Made by a program: the position numbers and the translations under genes. Positions 20,883 to 32,309 of a DNA stretch of 64,000 bases are shown here, in pieces. The stretch is from Sabethes cyaneus (Eukaryota > Arthropoda > Insecta > Diptera > Culicidae): assembly GCF_943734655.1 (NCBI RefSeq), contig NC_071353.1, forward strand, positions 20,000,501-20,064,500. The letters are read 5' to 3'. The notes below the pieces were generated by a model, which did no database searches, was not told where the DNA came from, and was given only the letters and a program-made list of their open reading frames with translations. Each line of letters begins with the position of its first letter. Within the stretch, counting starts at the first letter, position 1.

Positions 20883-21894
20883 TTTGCAAAAATCTGGCTA
20901 AGATTTGAAAATAATACCCGTCTGCCAGCATACACGCTTTGCAGAGTGAAACGAACAGAACGTATAGTAGTGTCATTCTGTCTCATTTACGCATATGGTT
21001 AGATGTTGACTGCATAAACATGGCTGTCTAGCAGACCTGTGGATGTTGGCTACACGAAAAAAGGAATGGGAATGACATTTGTGACAGTGGGGTGTGTAAT
21101 TCACACTTGGCACTGCATGATTTCACTTACGTACCTTTATGTTTATTCAGGTTTACCGCAAATATCTACCTCCGCACTTCAGCTGCTTGGTAATATTGCG
21201 TTTTGCAGCCCGGTTTGCTGAACAAGAACACACACCCATACACCGACACTACACTTGGGCTTTGTTTCGTTGCTCTTGTTGGAAGCTAGCACTTTAGAGC
21301 AATTTTTAAATTATTTATTTGTTCGCGTACCGTGAACTTATTCTTCCGTATAGATCACTCGCGAACAGTTATAAGCGGTAACGCACTTTAAATTTCGGCT
21401 ATTTAATCGGACGATTGTTTACACCGGGTTAAAGCTTAGGAAGTGTTGCCAAATTAAAACTTAGTATATATTCCACTATCTTTTACAACATTGATCATTT
21501 GAATTTCTCTGACTAATTCTACATATTTATTTATCGTTATTTATAATGTTACCATTATCTCCCACATTCTCCGGTTTAACTACTCTTAACGAAAATTAGG
21601 TGTAACGAATCAATTTCGGAAAGTATTATTTTTCCGGTGCTTTTTTACAACTTTATTTTCGCGACTACGAAACTAAAAGCCTGTTCGCTTGCATAAAAAC
21701 AAAAATACTTCCTTCTCTTTTTTTCTCACACAAAAACCGAACAAATATAAGAAACTTCGTTGTTCCGAGTTACTCTTAAAGCTGGTTCTGCAACAAAATA
21801 AGAGCAATATTCAATATTGCTTTTTGCTTAGCTGGAAATCTGCTACTAATCTTCAATGTTCACTAATGTGAAATCGTCGGAGGTCGGAAGTATC
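20883..21894. other. No gene recognised
   Basis: Mixed composition, no domain in any frame. Confidence 0.4.
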
Positions 21895-22247
21895 GCTACT
21901 GTGTTACCTGACTCACTGCGAAATGCGTTGTATTCGCGGGATTGTGTTGGTTCGAAAGGTTTCGAAAAATATCGCCCTTGTATCGAAAATATCGTTAATT
22001 TTGATCACTAAAAATAACGTGCTTAAATGTTATATTTCGTGTGCCAGTAGTCGCAATAATTGTATTGTGAAACTGAATTGTTATTTATGCAACTTTTTAC
22101 AAATTAAATGCAATAACAAAAGCACAACTTACAAAAAATCGTTTGTTATCGATATTAACTGCATATGCGTTATAAACGAATAAAGCGTATGGTTACGTTT
22201 TATTTCAATAATACGCATATTCGCAGTGAGTCAGGTAAAACAGTAGC
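21895..22247. mobile_element. ~353-bp MITE with ~30-bp inverted ends
   Basis: GCTACTGTGTTACCTGACTC at the left is inverted at 22,214-22,247 (GAGTCAGGTAAAACAGTAGC), followed inward on both sides by CACTGCGAA. No clear target duplication. No coding sequence. Confidence 0.7.
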
Positions 22248-25200
22248 TAGGACCATCGTTAATAGCAATGACGATTTGAGCAGTCGAGGCAGAGCTTTCG
22301 TTGAACGAATTTATAAAATTTTGGGTAAAAAAATCGCACCTCTTATGTTCAGAATTAGTAACTTGCTTCCCAATTGGGGAACAGTGAGACAAAATGACAC
22401 CTTGACATTTGTGGTTGTAACTTGTGAGATACACATATGTTAGGTGCATACCGCACTCTGTATTTTAGCATTCTTTCCCTCCTTACGATGTGAGTATCGG
22501 CAACGCTGTCAGGCGACGTTGTCATGTCATAGTGTGCGATTATTATTGGCAGCCTTGCTTATGCATCTCCCTCTTTCTCAACAGACTCTTGGACAGGCAA
22601 GACGTACTTTGTGCGCACAGTAGTTTTCCGTGCCGAGTGATTCTACAGAGTAATATGAAATGGCGTCTGGTATAAAACGCTCATGCAGTTGGGCATTTTA
22701 GATAACTCATGTAGCTTGTAACCCAAACGACCGAAACTTTTTTCAGACAACTGGATAGATATACTTTTCAAATAGATTAAAAAGCTCGACGCCTTTCGCC
22801 TAATCATATTTGTTTTGCTAGAGATAAGATTATCAGGTACTTTTTCAAACGTCCATTAGTGAAAAAGTAAACAAATCGAATGAATGTTATTCTCTGCAGG
22901 CGAACAAAAGGATATAAAACCTCACTCTGGTTACGCCCGTTTGAAGCAGTGCCCGAGATTTGATGCTCCGCTATGAGCTTTACAACTCTAAAACAGAACC
23001 GTGAATCAACCTAATCCGAAAAATCTACCACCGCAACAAGCTTTTCGAGGATCATGATCTGCGAAATATTGCATACAAGCTTGCGTACAATCCTGGCTGA
23101 CCACACACTCGAACTCGCAGAGTGCAAATCTCGAGTGTGCAGATCATAGAAGCGAATTAGTTGAAAATGGGGTTTTCTATTCGTGAAGGACGGCTGGTTT
23201 TCGACCGCCACAGGATTGTCCGTTTTCGAGATAATGGTCCAATTTCTCGTTGCGACCTAAACAAAGAGGTAAATTATATACGTGACTGGTTTCCATTATT
23301 CGGATTGGTTTTTCTGTTTGATGTATTTCGAGTTTGTTTATTATCGGTGTCATTTTGCGTTTCATTGTCAGTCGATCAGAGCGGAAAAGTTTATACCCTT
23401 ACATCAAGTTTGCGTTGATTGCATTAGTAATCGATTGAGCAAGCGAGTGATTAGTGATAGGAATCAGGCGTTTTTGTTTTCGTTACACGGCAAGGCTATG
23501 GAGTATGATAAATTCATATTTGGATTCATGTAGATAATACGACTTTTATCGTGGGACCTGAAAGGTCATCTTTGTTAGATATCAATGCGTCATCTTCGTT
23601 CGATATTAATGCGTGTTGTCATTAATGTCTGTCGGTTGCCCTATAACCTGAACGTGAAGTGTTTCAGCGGTATTACACCCGTAAATGCTACTTCGGTCTG
23701 GAGACAGGCTTGGACACAGGTATTGATTTATCTGATTCACCCTTTCATGATGTCGATGAATACAAATAGGAAAAGTTCTGCCAAATCATTCCCGGACATC
23801 AGTGCGCTCAATTGTACAAAACATGACTCACACGTAATTGGAATGTTATATCCTTGAGAAATTGCGTAATAGCGAGTTTCCATGTCTCAAAAGATTAGCC
23901 GACCTGTTCTGATTGATCTGCACTCAGATTGCTGAATTGTACCTTCAGAAAATATAATCTACCACTCTTTTACCCGCCGTGAGTCACCGGTGTAAGGCAA
24001 ATTAAAGCAGCGAATTGAAGGTCGTGGTCCGCACTTGCATTAGATGAATAACCATCGCAGATATGATTGTCATCATCAAACAGCAACGCGCCATTTGCTG
24101 GCTTTGTGATGAAATTTGCTCGACGGAGAATTTTACGATAGAAGCTACGAACGCGGCAGAGCCGATTTCGGTTTCAACAAGTTAGGTCATCTGCTACAAA
24201 GTGTCTATTACACGCCGCATTCGACTCAAACCATATTGTGTGCGTGCCTATTTCCAAGACCGTGAACTGAAATGCCTGCGCGGTAGGTCAGACACTGCTG
24301 GCTGGCGGTTAGTGGGCTATGCGCAATGCACATGCTGCTGATTTGGAAATTTGTTTACCTGTCGGAACGCGCGAGTAAAACATGTGTTAAGTTCGAGCGA
24401 TTTTGTGTTGTAAAAATAACGAACGGATTTAGTTTTAGGTTAACTATGGCGGTGTAATCAATATAAACGGAATCGAACACGCAAAAAAGTGACGAAAAAC
24501 TCGGAACACTAGCATTTTCCACTTGCGATATTGCCTCAGTTTAGCGGGAACGCTAAACAGCTTTCGTTCCTAGCGTGGTGGCGGCTAATGCAGCGGCTGC
24601 AAGCACGCCGAAAAAATACTCACCAGCTATTTTTCCAACAGTGCAGCCCAAATGAAATACCTTCAAAAGAAAAATAAAACATCTTTTGCTGACTGACAAA
24701 CAAGAGTGTAGCTTGAGATTCATGTTTACGTCTCGCGCAGTTGTAAGACGTGAAATCTGACACTTGACAGCGATTCGTTCTCGTCTTAATCCACTTAATG
24801 GTGAACGGTGGCTATAAGACCCGGAATATCAAACAAGCGAAAATTGCGTCTGATGACTTGCAACTTTCAAATGAATTCTTTTTTTTTTTTTGCGATCGCC
24901 AGAGATTTTCCAGTCTGTCACGTACCCTGAAAAACCAACATGGTTTTGTAGCAATAAGAATCCACAAACCGGTCGATGATCAATATCTAAGCACGGTTCG
25001 AGGCAACCCGACTTAAAATGCGTCCGCGGTTGAACAGGTTACAAATCAATTCGGTCCACTAAAATTAGTTTTGCAGGTAGGAATCATCAGAGTAGACTCT
25101 GATTTATATAAACAACCTTCAAAATGCACGGTATAGTGCTATGGGTTTTAAATTAACAACGCTTGTGAACTGATTTAAGTAACTAGATTGTACGATACAC

Positions 25201-25342
25201 TGATTGACACGATTTTATTGCATCTGGGTAAATTTTACGTCCCAAAACATGTTCTTTTGCGTCAGAAATAAAATTGAAACTTGTTTAAATTAGTCCGTTT
25301 CTATGTGTTGCCATGTGTTCTATGTTTCTATGATCGCATATT
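22248..25342. other. 3 kb intron-like DNA, no gene recognised
   Basis: No repeat family recurring elsewhere in the window and no domain in any frame. A small hairpin TTAGCGGGAACGCTAA is at 24,541-24,556. Conserved unlinked exons cannot be excluded by eye. Confidence 0.4.
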
Positions 25343-25560
25343 AACAAATGGAGGCGCCTGGTCATCTGTAGATAATCAGTTATATTAAAAATAAACTAGA
25401 AATAGGTCGAAGCTATTTATTACAAAATGAAACTACCCACAAAAAGTGTTCAACCGCAGACTTTGGGACTTACTACTTACTTAATACTTACTTACTTTTA
25501 CTTCTGCGGTGAGGTTTCGCCATCGATACTGCACCGAACGTGCCATCACTGATGAACTGA
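25343..25560 (+). repeat. Dispersed repeat shared with 29,392-29,497
   Basis: Shared blocks in the same order: GCGCCTGGTC, CTGTAGATA, CAGACTTT, ACTTACTTACTTTTACTT and GAGGTTTCGCCATCGATACT. Confidence 0.65.
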
Positions 25561-25621
25561 CATTGTAATTTTGTTGAATTTTGACAGTAGCCTCTGTTCA
25601 TACAGTATGTTCTGCCCTCGC

Positions 25622-25740
25622 CTCCCAGATGGCCTCTAGGTACGACAATGGTCTGACAAGCCAGTCGTCGTATTTTCGAATCTCAGCTGGGAGATGCTGT
25701 TAGAATCAATTGGATCGTAGCACTAACCCCGCAAGTTCAG
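25622..25740 (+). mobile_element. tRNA-derived SINE, copy 3
   Basis: The acceptor pair CTCCCAG/CTGGGAG and a B box TTTTCGAATCTC are retained, as are the body words GAATCAATTGGATCGTAGC. The 3' body is truncated. Confidence 0.65.
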
Positions 25741-26090
25741 CCTGTTTTGACGTTTATTTAAATGAAATTTCGAAAATTTTAAATTTTTGCCGAATTCAAT
25801 AAATTTTTGTAACCAAATATGACTTCAGACATGCCACCATAACTTTTTTATGAATGTATCAGATCTCAATGATTGTGAAAAAACAGTGAAGTACCTTGTT
25901 TCACGTACTTTAACATTTCTAAAAATATTTTTTCGAATTTACTCCTGAAAAATGCCATTTTTTCATAAAACTCAAATGTGCGACCCCTAAATCGCGTCAA
26001 CCAATGTTGACGTTATATAAAAGTTTTGTTGTGACTCCCTAAGCTATCATTTGAGGGGTGAGCCTCCGGGTTTTCTGACATAGTGCTATC
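25741..26090. other. No gene recognised
   Basis: A+T-rich DNA between the SINE and the GTC-rich array. Confidence 0.4.
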
Positions 26091-26562
26091 TTGGGACACT
26101 CTAACGCTCACTCTCGACATTTGCTCCTGGTCGTAATTCACCTTTCGTCTTTGTTTTTCCGTCTTTCATATTTTCATTCATCATTTTTGGTCTTTTTGTC
26201 TCTTTTCAGTCATTTTTTATTGTCCTTTGTAGCATTTTTTCGTCTCTTCATCTTCATTTCTGCATCTATTTATTCTTTTCTTTGTTTTACTCTTTTCATT
26301 TTTGACATGCTTTGTCGCTTCTTTGGCGTATTTTCATCATATTTTTGTGGTCATTTGTCTTTTTTCGTCGGCACTTCGACTAATTGTCATCATTTTTCGA
26401 CATTTTCACATCGCTTTTGGTGTCTACAATCTATATACTATCTTTTCATCGTCTGTTCGTTATCTTTTCGTCCTCTTATTGATGTTATTTCGACCCCTTT
26501 TGGCTGTCTTTTTGTCATCTGTCTATGGTCTTATCTTCATATTTGTCGTCTTTTTGACATTT
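26091..26562. repeat. GTC-rich minisatellite, array 1a
   Basis: Degenerate ~12-bp units of the type TTTTTGTCGTCT / TTTTCATCGTCT. Continues at 26,812 after a MITE. The Phe/Ser-rich reading frames are artefacts. Confidence 0.8.
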
Positions 26563-26811
26563 GGTCGGTGCTAAGTCAGACCGAACCAAGTCACAAAATT
26601 CTGATTTCGAGAAAAACGCGTTCAAAGTTTGCTGTTCTGTATGATTTATAGCTATTAATCGTTTGAAAACAACTCTTATCAGTTTGGCGGCTTGCAACAT
26701 TTATGTAATCCGATTGAAGTAAAATATAGCTAAGAAAATTCTTGCTCGTTTGCAGTCATTAACTATTTTTTTAAATTTTACGACTTTTCCCAGTCTTATT
26801 TTACACCGACC
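26563..26811. mobile_element. 249-bp MITE inside the GTC-rich array
   Basis: The ends are inverted (GGTCGGTGCTAAGTCAGAC / GGTCGGTGTAAAATAAGAC) and are flanked by ATTT on both sides, a possible 4-bp target duplication. The inside is non-coding and unlike the array. Confidence 0.75.
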
Positions 26812-27264
26812 ATTTCTTTGTCGTATTTCAATCGTCTTTTCGTAGTTTTTTTGCCAGCTTTTCATCCTATTTTTATCGTCTATGCGTCGTTTTAAACGTA
26901 TGTTTCAATGCTTTTTTCGGCGGTTTTTGCCACTTTCATCGTCATTACGTCGTTTTTCTGACGTAAATTCGTCATTGGTTTCCTTTCTTTGTCGTTATTT
27001 TGACGCTTCTTTTTGTCGTTTATTGTCGTGTTTTTCGTTTTTCATTTTTTGCCGCTGTTTTTGCGTTGTTTCGCTATCTTTTCATCACTTTTTCATCGCA
27101 TTTTCCTAACAGTACACGGATGGTATTATATATTGTCATCATTTTTTTGTCGTATTTATGTCATCTCTTTGTCATCTATATGTTCCCTTTTCGTTGTTTT
27201 ATCACTGTATTTTGTTCATTCTCTTTTTATCATCTCTTTGTTGTCTCTATTCGTATTTGACGGC
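26812..27264. repeat. GTC-rich minisatellite, array 1b
   Basis: Same unit and orientation as array 1a, interrupted again at 27,265. Confidence 0.8.
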
Positions 27265-27879
27265 GGATTTCACGCCAACTCGACCAGAGGTTGACATGAC
27301 CCTCTCAGAATTTAATGAAACTTTGTGTATGTAAAGAGTTCATGTAAATAAACATCTTTGCATACTTAGTTTTTCGAAAATTGATCTAGACTAACTTTCG
27401 GAAAGGGCTTAATTTTTTTTCTCTTTTTTTTATAAAAAATATAACTCTTTTTTCCCTTAAATATGCCCATTTTGCGATGCATGGAAGAATTGTAGGCCAT
27501 ATGATTACCTATCCTCAGAAAAAAATTCATCAATTTCTAAGATGGCCTTTTTTGGAAAATCGATTTTTAGTTTTTAAAATGCTTTTTTCTCAGTGTAGAA
27601 ATTAATTTTTATTTCTTTTAGTCTTTTTTAATGAAAATTCAGAAGATTTTCTAAAAGTAACGCATAGGTGTTTTTTAGTAGGTCCTATAGTTTTCGAGTT
27701 GTATTTTTTATAATAAAAAAGAGAAAAAAAATTAGTTCTTCCCAAAAGTTAGTCCAGACCAATTTTCGAAAAACTAAGTATGCAAAGTTGTTTATTTACA
27801 TGAGCTCTTTAGATACAAAAAGATTCATTGAAATCTGAAAGGGTCATGCCAACCCCATAGACGATTTGGCGTGAAATCC
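27265..27879. mobile_element. 615-bp MITE with ~165-bp inverted ends
   Basis: GGATTTCACGCCAA at the left is inverted at the right. The arms keep matching through CATGACCCT, TCATGTAAATAAACA and TTTGCATACTTAGTTTTTCG into a poly-T stretch. The centre is T-rich and non-coding. No obvious target duplication. Confidence 0.85.
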
Positions 27880-28920
27880 ATCATTTGTCATCTCTCTGTC
27901 ATATTTTTGTCGTCTTTCCATAGTCTTTTTGTCACTTTTCCGTCGTATTTTTATCATATGTTCGTCGTTTTTCGACGTCTATGTTTTGCCGGTGTTATCG
28001 TCTTTTGTGATGGTGTTTTTTGGCGGATTTTCGACGTCAATTTGTCGTCTTTCTGTCTCATATATGGCGTCTTTTCATAGTTTTTGTCGCCGTTTCGCCT
28101 TTTTTCTTATTGTGCCATTTTTTACTTATCTTGTTTGTAGACAAAACAAAAAAAGGTTCGCATGTTTTCGTCGTCTTTGTATAGTGTATTTACCATATTT
28201 TTTGCGTGTTTTATCCGTTTTTGAGGCTTTTTTTTATTTTTTGTTGCTGTTTTATCGTCTTTGTATCGTCTCTTCAATGCCTTTTTTGCATCTATTTATT
28301 GTTTTTTCGTCGTTTTTATTGTCGTTTTTGACATTCTTTCTTACTGCTCTGGCGATTTTTTCAGATAAGTCTTTTCATCGTTTTTTGACTTTTGGTATCT
28401 TTTTTCTTTTTGTCATACTCGCATCATTACTCTTTCGTTAGCTTTCCATCGCGCATCGACCAACGTTTCGTAATCGTCTTATTGTCCATTTTCGCCATCT
28501 GTTTGTCGTTCTTCCACCATCTTTTCGTCTCATCTTATTGTTGTCTCTTCGATACCTTTGCGCCATGGTCTTTTTGCCATTATTTCAACGTATTTCATCG
28601 GCTGTTCGCCGTTCTTTGACGTTTGCTTTGGTATTTTTGTCGTCTTTTACCGTTTTTATTCTCTCTTGTATTTTGTCGCCTTTTTGACACTTTTAAACGT
28701 CTTTTTGTCATGTTTTATTGACACTGTTTTAGCTTCTTTTCGTCATCTTATTGTTGTCGTTTTGCCCCCTTTTTGTCATCTTTTTGTTGGCTTTTCTTTG
28801 TATTCGTCGTTTTTTGCTCTCTCTCTGTTTTATTTTTGTTTTTGCTTTATGACGTTTTTATTCGTTTTTTTTGTCGCTGTTTTGGCAACTTTTCTTTGGG
28901 TTTTTTGTCATCTTTTTTTA
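27880..28920. repeat. GTC-rich minisatellite, array 1c
   Basis: About 1 kb of the same degenerate 12-bp unit. The reverse-oriented equivalents are at 51,420 and 57,635. Confidence 0.8.
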
Positions 28921-29391
28921 TAGTATGGCTCGGATGTGTCGGAAAACTCAAAATCGTCATTTGGAATGATTTCAAGGCCAAAATATCGCAGGTTTTATAT
29001 TTCATTCGCTCCATTTTGTTTGTTTGAAACTTACAAAGTTGTTTACATATTTCTTATCGAATTTTGTGATAGACTTTACATATAAATAATACCATTTTAC
29101 ATTTCAGGTAATGTTTCGTCACAAAATGTAGACATTTTCATGCGTTTTGGAGACAAAGTTTTTTTCGCCATTTTTTCCACTTTTTTCCGCCATTTATCAC
29201 AACTTTGCACTGTTGAAAATACAGATGAAATGACAAAAAGCTGGCACACTATCTCACACACACATCAGATTGATGTCTTATCTCTCTTGTAGTGATATAT
29301 TAACAATGCTAACTATTGAAATTCAGCAGTAAACAGGTTTTGAAGACGGGGTATGGTATATTATACGTTAGGACATAATGGGTTAACAAAT
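28921..29391. other. No gene recognised
   Basis: A+T-rich DNA, no domain or repeat identified. Confidence 0.4.
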
Positions 29392-29497
29392 AGAGACGCC
29401 TGGTCGCCTGTAGATACAAACTCAGACTTTAGGACTAATACTTACTTACTTTTACTTTTGTGTTGAGGTTTCGCTATCGATACTGCGCCAAACATAC
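29392..29497 (+). repeat. Dispersed repeat shared with 25,343-25,560
   Basis: Carries GACGCCTGGTCGCCTGTAG and GAGGTTTCGCTATCGATACT like the copy at 25,343, and leads into an RTE fossil. Confidence 0.6.
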
Positions 29498-29965
29498 TAT
29501 AGTACCACCCCGCTAATACGACAAATTCATGGCCGGATTAACGAATTTTGACTCGATAATCCGGCAGTCAAACTAATTTTGTCGGAATTTTACGGATTAG
29601 CGAGATCCGGATTATCGAATCGTCGGATTATTGGGTGTCGGTTTAGCGGGGGGATACTGTAGAAAGTTTGGGACAGCGGAGGTAATTTACGCCAGACTGA
29701 AAATGGAGGCTAGGAGGATTGGACTACAAATCAATGCGTCGAAAACCAAATATATGGTAGGAAGAGGCTCCAGAGAAAACAACGGCAACGTTCGCCTCCC
29801 ACGAACAGTGACTATTGACGGAAGCGGTTGATGAATTTTTGCATATGAGATCTTTGGTCACCACCGACAATAAATCGAGTTAGGAGATTTTCAAGCTGGA
29901 AGTCGAGCCTACTTTTTCGTCCGCAAAACGCTTCAATCAAGGAGCATACGCCATCGCACAAAGCT
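29490..29965 (+). pseudogene. RTE-like reverse transcriptase fossil, interrupted by a MITE
   Basis: Downstream of the MITE the frame reads KFGTAEVIYARLKMEARRIG, LQINASKTKYMVGRGSRE, then after a stop VDEFLHMRSLVTTDNKSS and EIFKLEVE. This is the end of the RT palm and thumb of RTE-type elements (the block after FADD, with GLxINxxKTKYM and VxEFxYLGSLVTxDN). The sequence before the MITE (ACATACTA) continues into GAAAGTTTGGG once the MITE is removed, as in the copy at 40,890-41,045. It is a short fossil with a stop near 29,875. Confidence 0.75.
29500..29659. mobile_element. 160-bp mariner-type MITE inside the RTE fossil
   Basis: Ends TAGTACCACCCCGCTAATAC and CAGTATCCCCCCGCTAAAC are inverted relatives, both flanked by TA. 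Removal of the element plus one TA restores similarity to the second RTE copy at 40,890, which acts as an empty site. Confidence 0.85.
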
Positions 29966-32234
29966 GATGCCGGTGCTGTGAGTCTAAACCGGACGATTAT
30001 AATTGATCCATTCAAATAACCATATTTGATTAGATTGATATCTTTGTCTGCCGAATATTCAAATCCTCGATTAACGGTATACAACGTGTTTGGTTAGATG
30101 TGCAAAAACTATCGCACCTGGCCATCGTTGGCCAGGTGGCTCGTCACGATCACGGCTAATAAGCCAATCAATTTTACGAATCTTTCATCGTGTGTTGCCC
30201 ATTCTGGGTACAGTTCTAGCCTGCTGAATGAAATATATGTGGGCATACGCGGAAATCTTGCCTCTTTGCTTTATATCCGCGTTTGGTTCACTGTCAAGTC
30301 CACCAAAGATACGTACACACCTGTGCGTACGTGACAACCTGCGTGACCTGTGCGTTACTGCAAAACCGGAATGCGGATCTATCTTCTTGCGGCAAAACAT
30401 CAGCTAACCACACCAGCAAAGAGTGAGCAAGAATGGAACGTCACAGCATGCTAATCCCCCTTTTGCAGGGTATCATCAATTTTCGCCAAACGTGTTTTAT
30501 CGACCCTCGGCCAATAGCTCGTTTCGTCAAAACACCAATCATAACGATGGCTTCTTCTTCACGTGGATTGTTCCTGAGAAGATATTCGAAAAATCTAGCG
30601 AAACGCATCAAGCTGTTCGTTTCACCAAAAATAACATTCGCGATTCGTCAACCGATGTGGCCAAACCACTTGCAAAATCCATCGGCAAACGTCAAAAAAG
30701 AACTAATATAACCGCAAACTTATCTTCTCAAACCGGACCATTCACACTCGGACAATGGTGCACAAAAATAAGACAAGCGGTCAGGCCAATCTTGTCAATT
30801 TCACACTCAAGAGTCAAGCCAAGCTGCTGAGCTGTCCATTCGAGAAATATGGTATCGACAGACCGGACCGCCGACGACCGAAACCCGCTGGCTCAAGGTC
30901 AAATCGCTTCGAACCGGTTCGAAGCTTATTCGAGCTGTCCCGATCGTATCGGTAGGTAAGGTACCGAAATTGCACTTTTTGTTTCGTTTTCGTCGGCAAG
31001 AATGCGATTTGGATGGTTGGGCAATCCATCTACCGATCACGACGCCCCATTGGTTTGCGCCGCGAACATGTGTGTGACAGGGTTCGATCTCCTAATCTGA
31101 ATATGGCTGTCATATTTACTCGCGGTTGCTGACGTGTTAACGGTACATGGCGTTGTTCCGAATGCAGAGCACTCCGATGCACTCGAACTGGCTGACAGTC
31201 AGTTCAGTCAGTGGTAGCATTTCGGAATTTTATCACAACAGTTTGCGAAAGCTGACATTGAAGCAGTCCGAAGAGGAGCATATAAATGTGGTAACAAATA
31301 GCGCGTCTCACTCGGTACCGCAAAGCACACAAAGGAGGAGCCGTTTTTTCTTGACATTAAGGTGTCATGAACACCCAATGTCAAATCACACTGTTATTAA
31401 AGTGCGTGTGTGTATGGCACACTGATTTATGCATGAGTACACAGAGCACAGGTGAGCTCCCCCCCCGCTTCTGATACTTACTCGTCAGTCGTCAATGGAA
31501 AGCACCGAAAATTTAAGACAAGCAATTTTAACGTTGTACAATGTTTGTTTTAGGAAACGTGTTTGGAATTAGACAGCAAGCAGTAGGTATGCGCAATGCG
31601 CTCGAAAGTTTGCGTCAAAGGTGAATTGACATTGAACCGATTGGGGCGTAAACTGTCATAACTTCGCATATCGTCGAATGCGACTTGGTCTGTCTGTCTG
31701 AATACGGTAGATTGATGCAACAACATTCTCGCTGAAAACCAAACATTGCATTGGTTCAGGATTTTCACAGTCGGCACACGTTCTTTCAGCGGCAGCTGAC
31801 CTGGCGGTCGAAATGTGTTGGTGTTCGGCATCAATGACTACCAGCGGTTGAAATTATTTATTGATAATCTTTTACGACGTTTTCAACTGTCATAATAAAA
31901 AAGCAGTGTCATTGGAAAGCTCGGCCAATGGAGCTGACAATCTCCGTATAAATCGTAGTTAAACTGGGAACGGAAACGAAGCAGATCGCTTCACTTCAGT
32001 GATTTTATAAAATAGCACTATTACGATAGAACAAAATTTGTTCTATTTGTTCTATCTGATATTTAATATCTAACGCAAGAGCAGCAGGATTTTGAAATAC
32101 TTTATTTGACTCTTTCAAGAACGTCATCTCACAAAACATCGAAGGAAAATTTTAGTACAAGGAACGCTATGGAAGAAGTTTGTTTTTGTTAGATTATAGT
32201 CACTTCAACAGCTTATGTCATTCGTGACTTCTGC
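29966..32234. other. Intron-like DNA, no gene recognised
   Basis: No recurring repeat family in this stretch. The longest frame (30,423-30,830, plus) is polar, has no domain and no splice context, so it is not called. Confidence 0.4.
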
Positions 32235-32305
32235 GGGGCTGGGATTTGAACCCGGTTCCTCGGCGTGAGAGGCGTGAATGCTAACCACTACGCCGGGACT
32301 GACCC
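32235..32305 (-). mobile_element. tRNA-like SINE head or tRNA pseudogene
   Basis: On the minus strand it reads GCGTAGTGGTTAGCATTC (A-box region), a CTCTCAC anticodon loop resembling tRNA-Glu, and CGGGTTCAAATCCC (B box). The anticodon stem pairs badly and the acceptor does not close, so this is a SINE head or dead tRNA, not a working gene. Confidence 0.55.
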
Positions 32306-32309
32306 CGGA

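Noticed and set aside
26091..28923. Frames resembling multi-pass membrane proteins
   Set aside because: Products of the GTC-rich minisatellite; parallel frames are open and similar frames appear at 51.5, 58 and 60 kb.
30423..30830. A 135-codon plus-strand frame
   Set aside because: No recognisable domain, no splice or promoter context and no recurrence; chance frame.
32235..32305. A working tRNA-Glu gene
   Set aside because: Boxes A and B are present, but the anticodon stem has mismatches and the acceptor stem does not close.
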